A stretch of DNA of 12,808 nucleotides. Origin: Phycisphaerales bacterium (GTDB lineage Bacteria; Planctomycetota; Phycisphaerae; Phycisphaerales; UBA1924). Shown here piece after piece: positions 12,517-12,808 of the stretch. How positions within the stretch are numbered: position 1 is the first letter of the stretch; each line of letters starts with the position of its first letter. The stretch spans positions 1 to 12,808 of the forward strand of contig JAUXUZ010000372.1 of assembly GCA_030680655.1 (NCBI GenBank), in the 5' to 3' direction. Position numbers and translations under genes: made by a program. The notes below the pieces were generated by a model, which worked only from the letters and a program-made list of their open reading frames with translations, ran no database searches and was not told the origin of the DNA.

Positions 12517-12808
12517 GTGCCTTCCGCACCCACAACCAGCACAATCGCCATCGCCGCAGGCTCAAACCTCGGCGATGCCGTCGCCAATATCCGCCGTGCA
12601 TTCGCCGCGCTCTCCGTGTCACCGCTCATCAAGTCGCCTTGCCCGAGCCCGCTCTACCAGACCGAGCCAGTCCGCGTCGCCCCCGACGGCCCCGACCCAG
12701 GCGGCGCGTACGTCAACGCCGCGATCGTCGCCACCTCATCAGCGACACCGCAGCAACTCCTCGCCCTCCTCCACCAGATCGAGCGTCAAGGCGGCCGCAA
12801 CCGCGCGC
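12517..12808 (+). CDS. folK: 2-amino-4-hydroxy-6-hydroxymethyldihydropteridine pyrophosphokinase (HPPK), 5' part
   Basis: HPPK transfers pyrophosphate from ATP to 6-hydroxymethyl-7,8-dihydropterin in folate synthesis. The 97 visible codons carry the family signature in order: IAIAAGSNLGDAVANIRRAF (residues about 10-29), SPLYQTEPV (about 45-53), GAYVNAAIVATS (the YxNAV segment), PQQLLALLHQIERQGGRNRA (leading to the IE..GR.R ATP/pterin-binding loop). The frame has a TGA at 12463-12465 and no ATG or TTG before the motif, so GTG 12517 is the only standard start; no ribosome site precedes it. Compared with most HPPKs there is a short insertion (VAPDGPDPGG) between TEPV and YVNA. The 3' half lies beyond the right edge. 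Confidence 0.9.
   Translation, partial: MPSAPTTSTIAIAAGSNLGDAVANIRRAFAALSVSPLIKSPCPSPLYQTEPVRVAPDGPDPGGAYVNAAIVATSSATPQQLLALLHQIERQGGRNRA

Overview
The window looks like a high-GC chromosome segment from a flagellated planctomycete, most likely of the Phycisphaerae type. Three observations point this way: a flagellar control cluster flhA / flhF / flhG / sigma-28; a two-helix membrane protein ending in a CxxCGH(x)LRG...CPECG zinc ribbon, a form I associate with planctomycetes; and several short repeat families in the gaps between genes. The lineage call is inference. No rRNA or other marker gene is present.

Layout. (1) 2-1216: C-terminal part of FlhA, the flagellar export gate, cut by the left edge. 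(2) 1217-6745: about 5.5 kb with no recognisable flagellar gene. It holds a secreted glycine-zipper protein (1613-2647) coupled to a zinc-ribbon membrane protein (2644-3102), a probable PD-(D/E)XK nuclease of visibly lower GC (3683-4570), and two uncharacterised genes (5261-5926, 6095-6493). The gaps are long and rich in repeats: 9-bp tandem arrays on both sides of the nuclease gene in opposite orientation, an alternating purine-pyrimidine tract, and a 31-bp-arm inverted repeat. (3) 6746-11025: FlhF, FlhG, a small two-helix membrane protein and a sigma-28 factor with a long basic N-terminal extension. A good housekeeping-type promoter lies in front of the sigma gene. (4) 11026-12431: terminator hairpin, then two minus-strand genes, a nucleotidyltransferase-fold protein and a protein resembling the ComJ nuclease-inhibitor family. 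(5) 12517-12808: 5' part of folK (HPPK), divergent from the minus-strand pair and cut by the right edge.

How the genes fit together. FlhF (SRP-type GTPase) and FlhG (MinD-type ATPase) set flagellar position and number. FlhG carries the DQAxxLR helix known to stimulate FlhF GTPase. Sigma-28 drives late flagellar genes and FlhA exports their products. The 1217-6745 block looks like accessory DNA lying between flhA and flhF.

I found no convincing new multi-gene system. The best leads are the nuclease gene bracketed by inverted 9-mer arrays, a REP-like hairpin family with a compensatory base change placed just after two flagellar genes, and the unusual N-terminus and upstream region of the sigma-28 gene.
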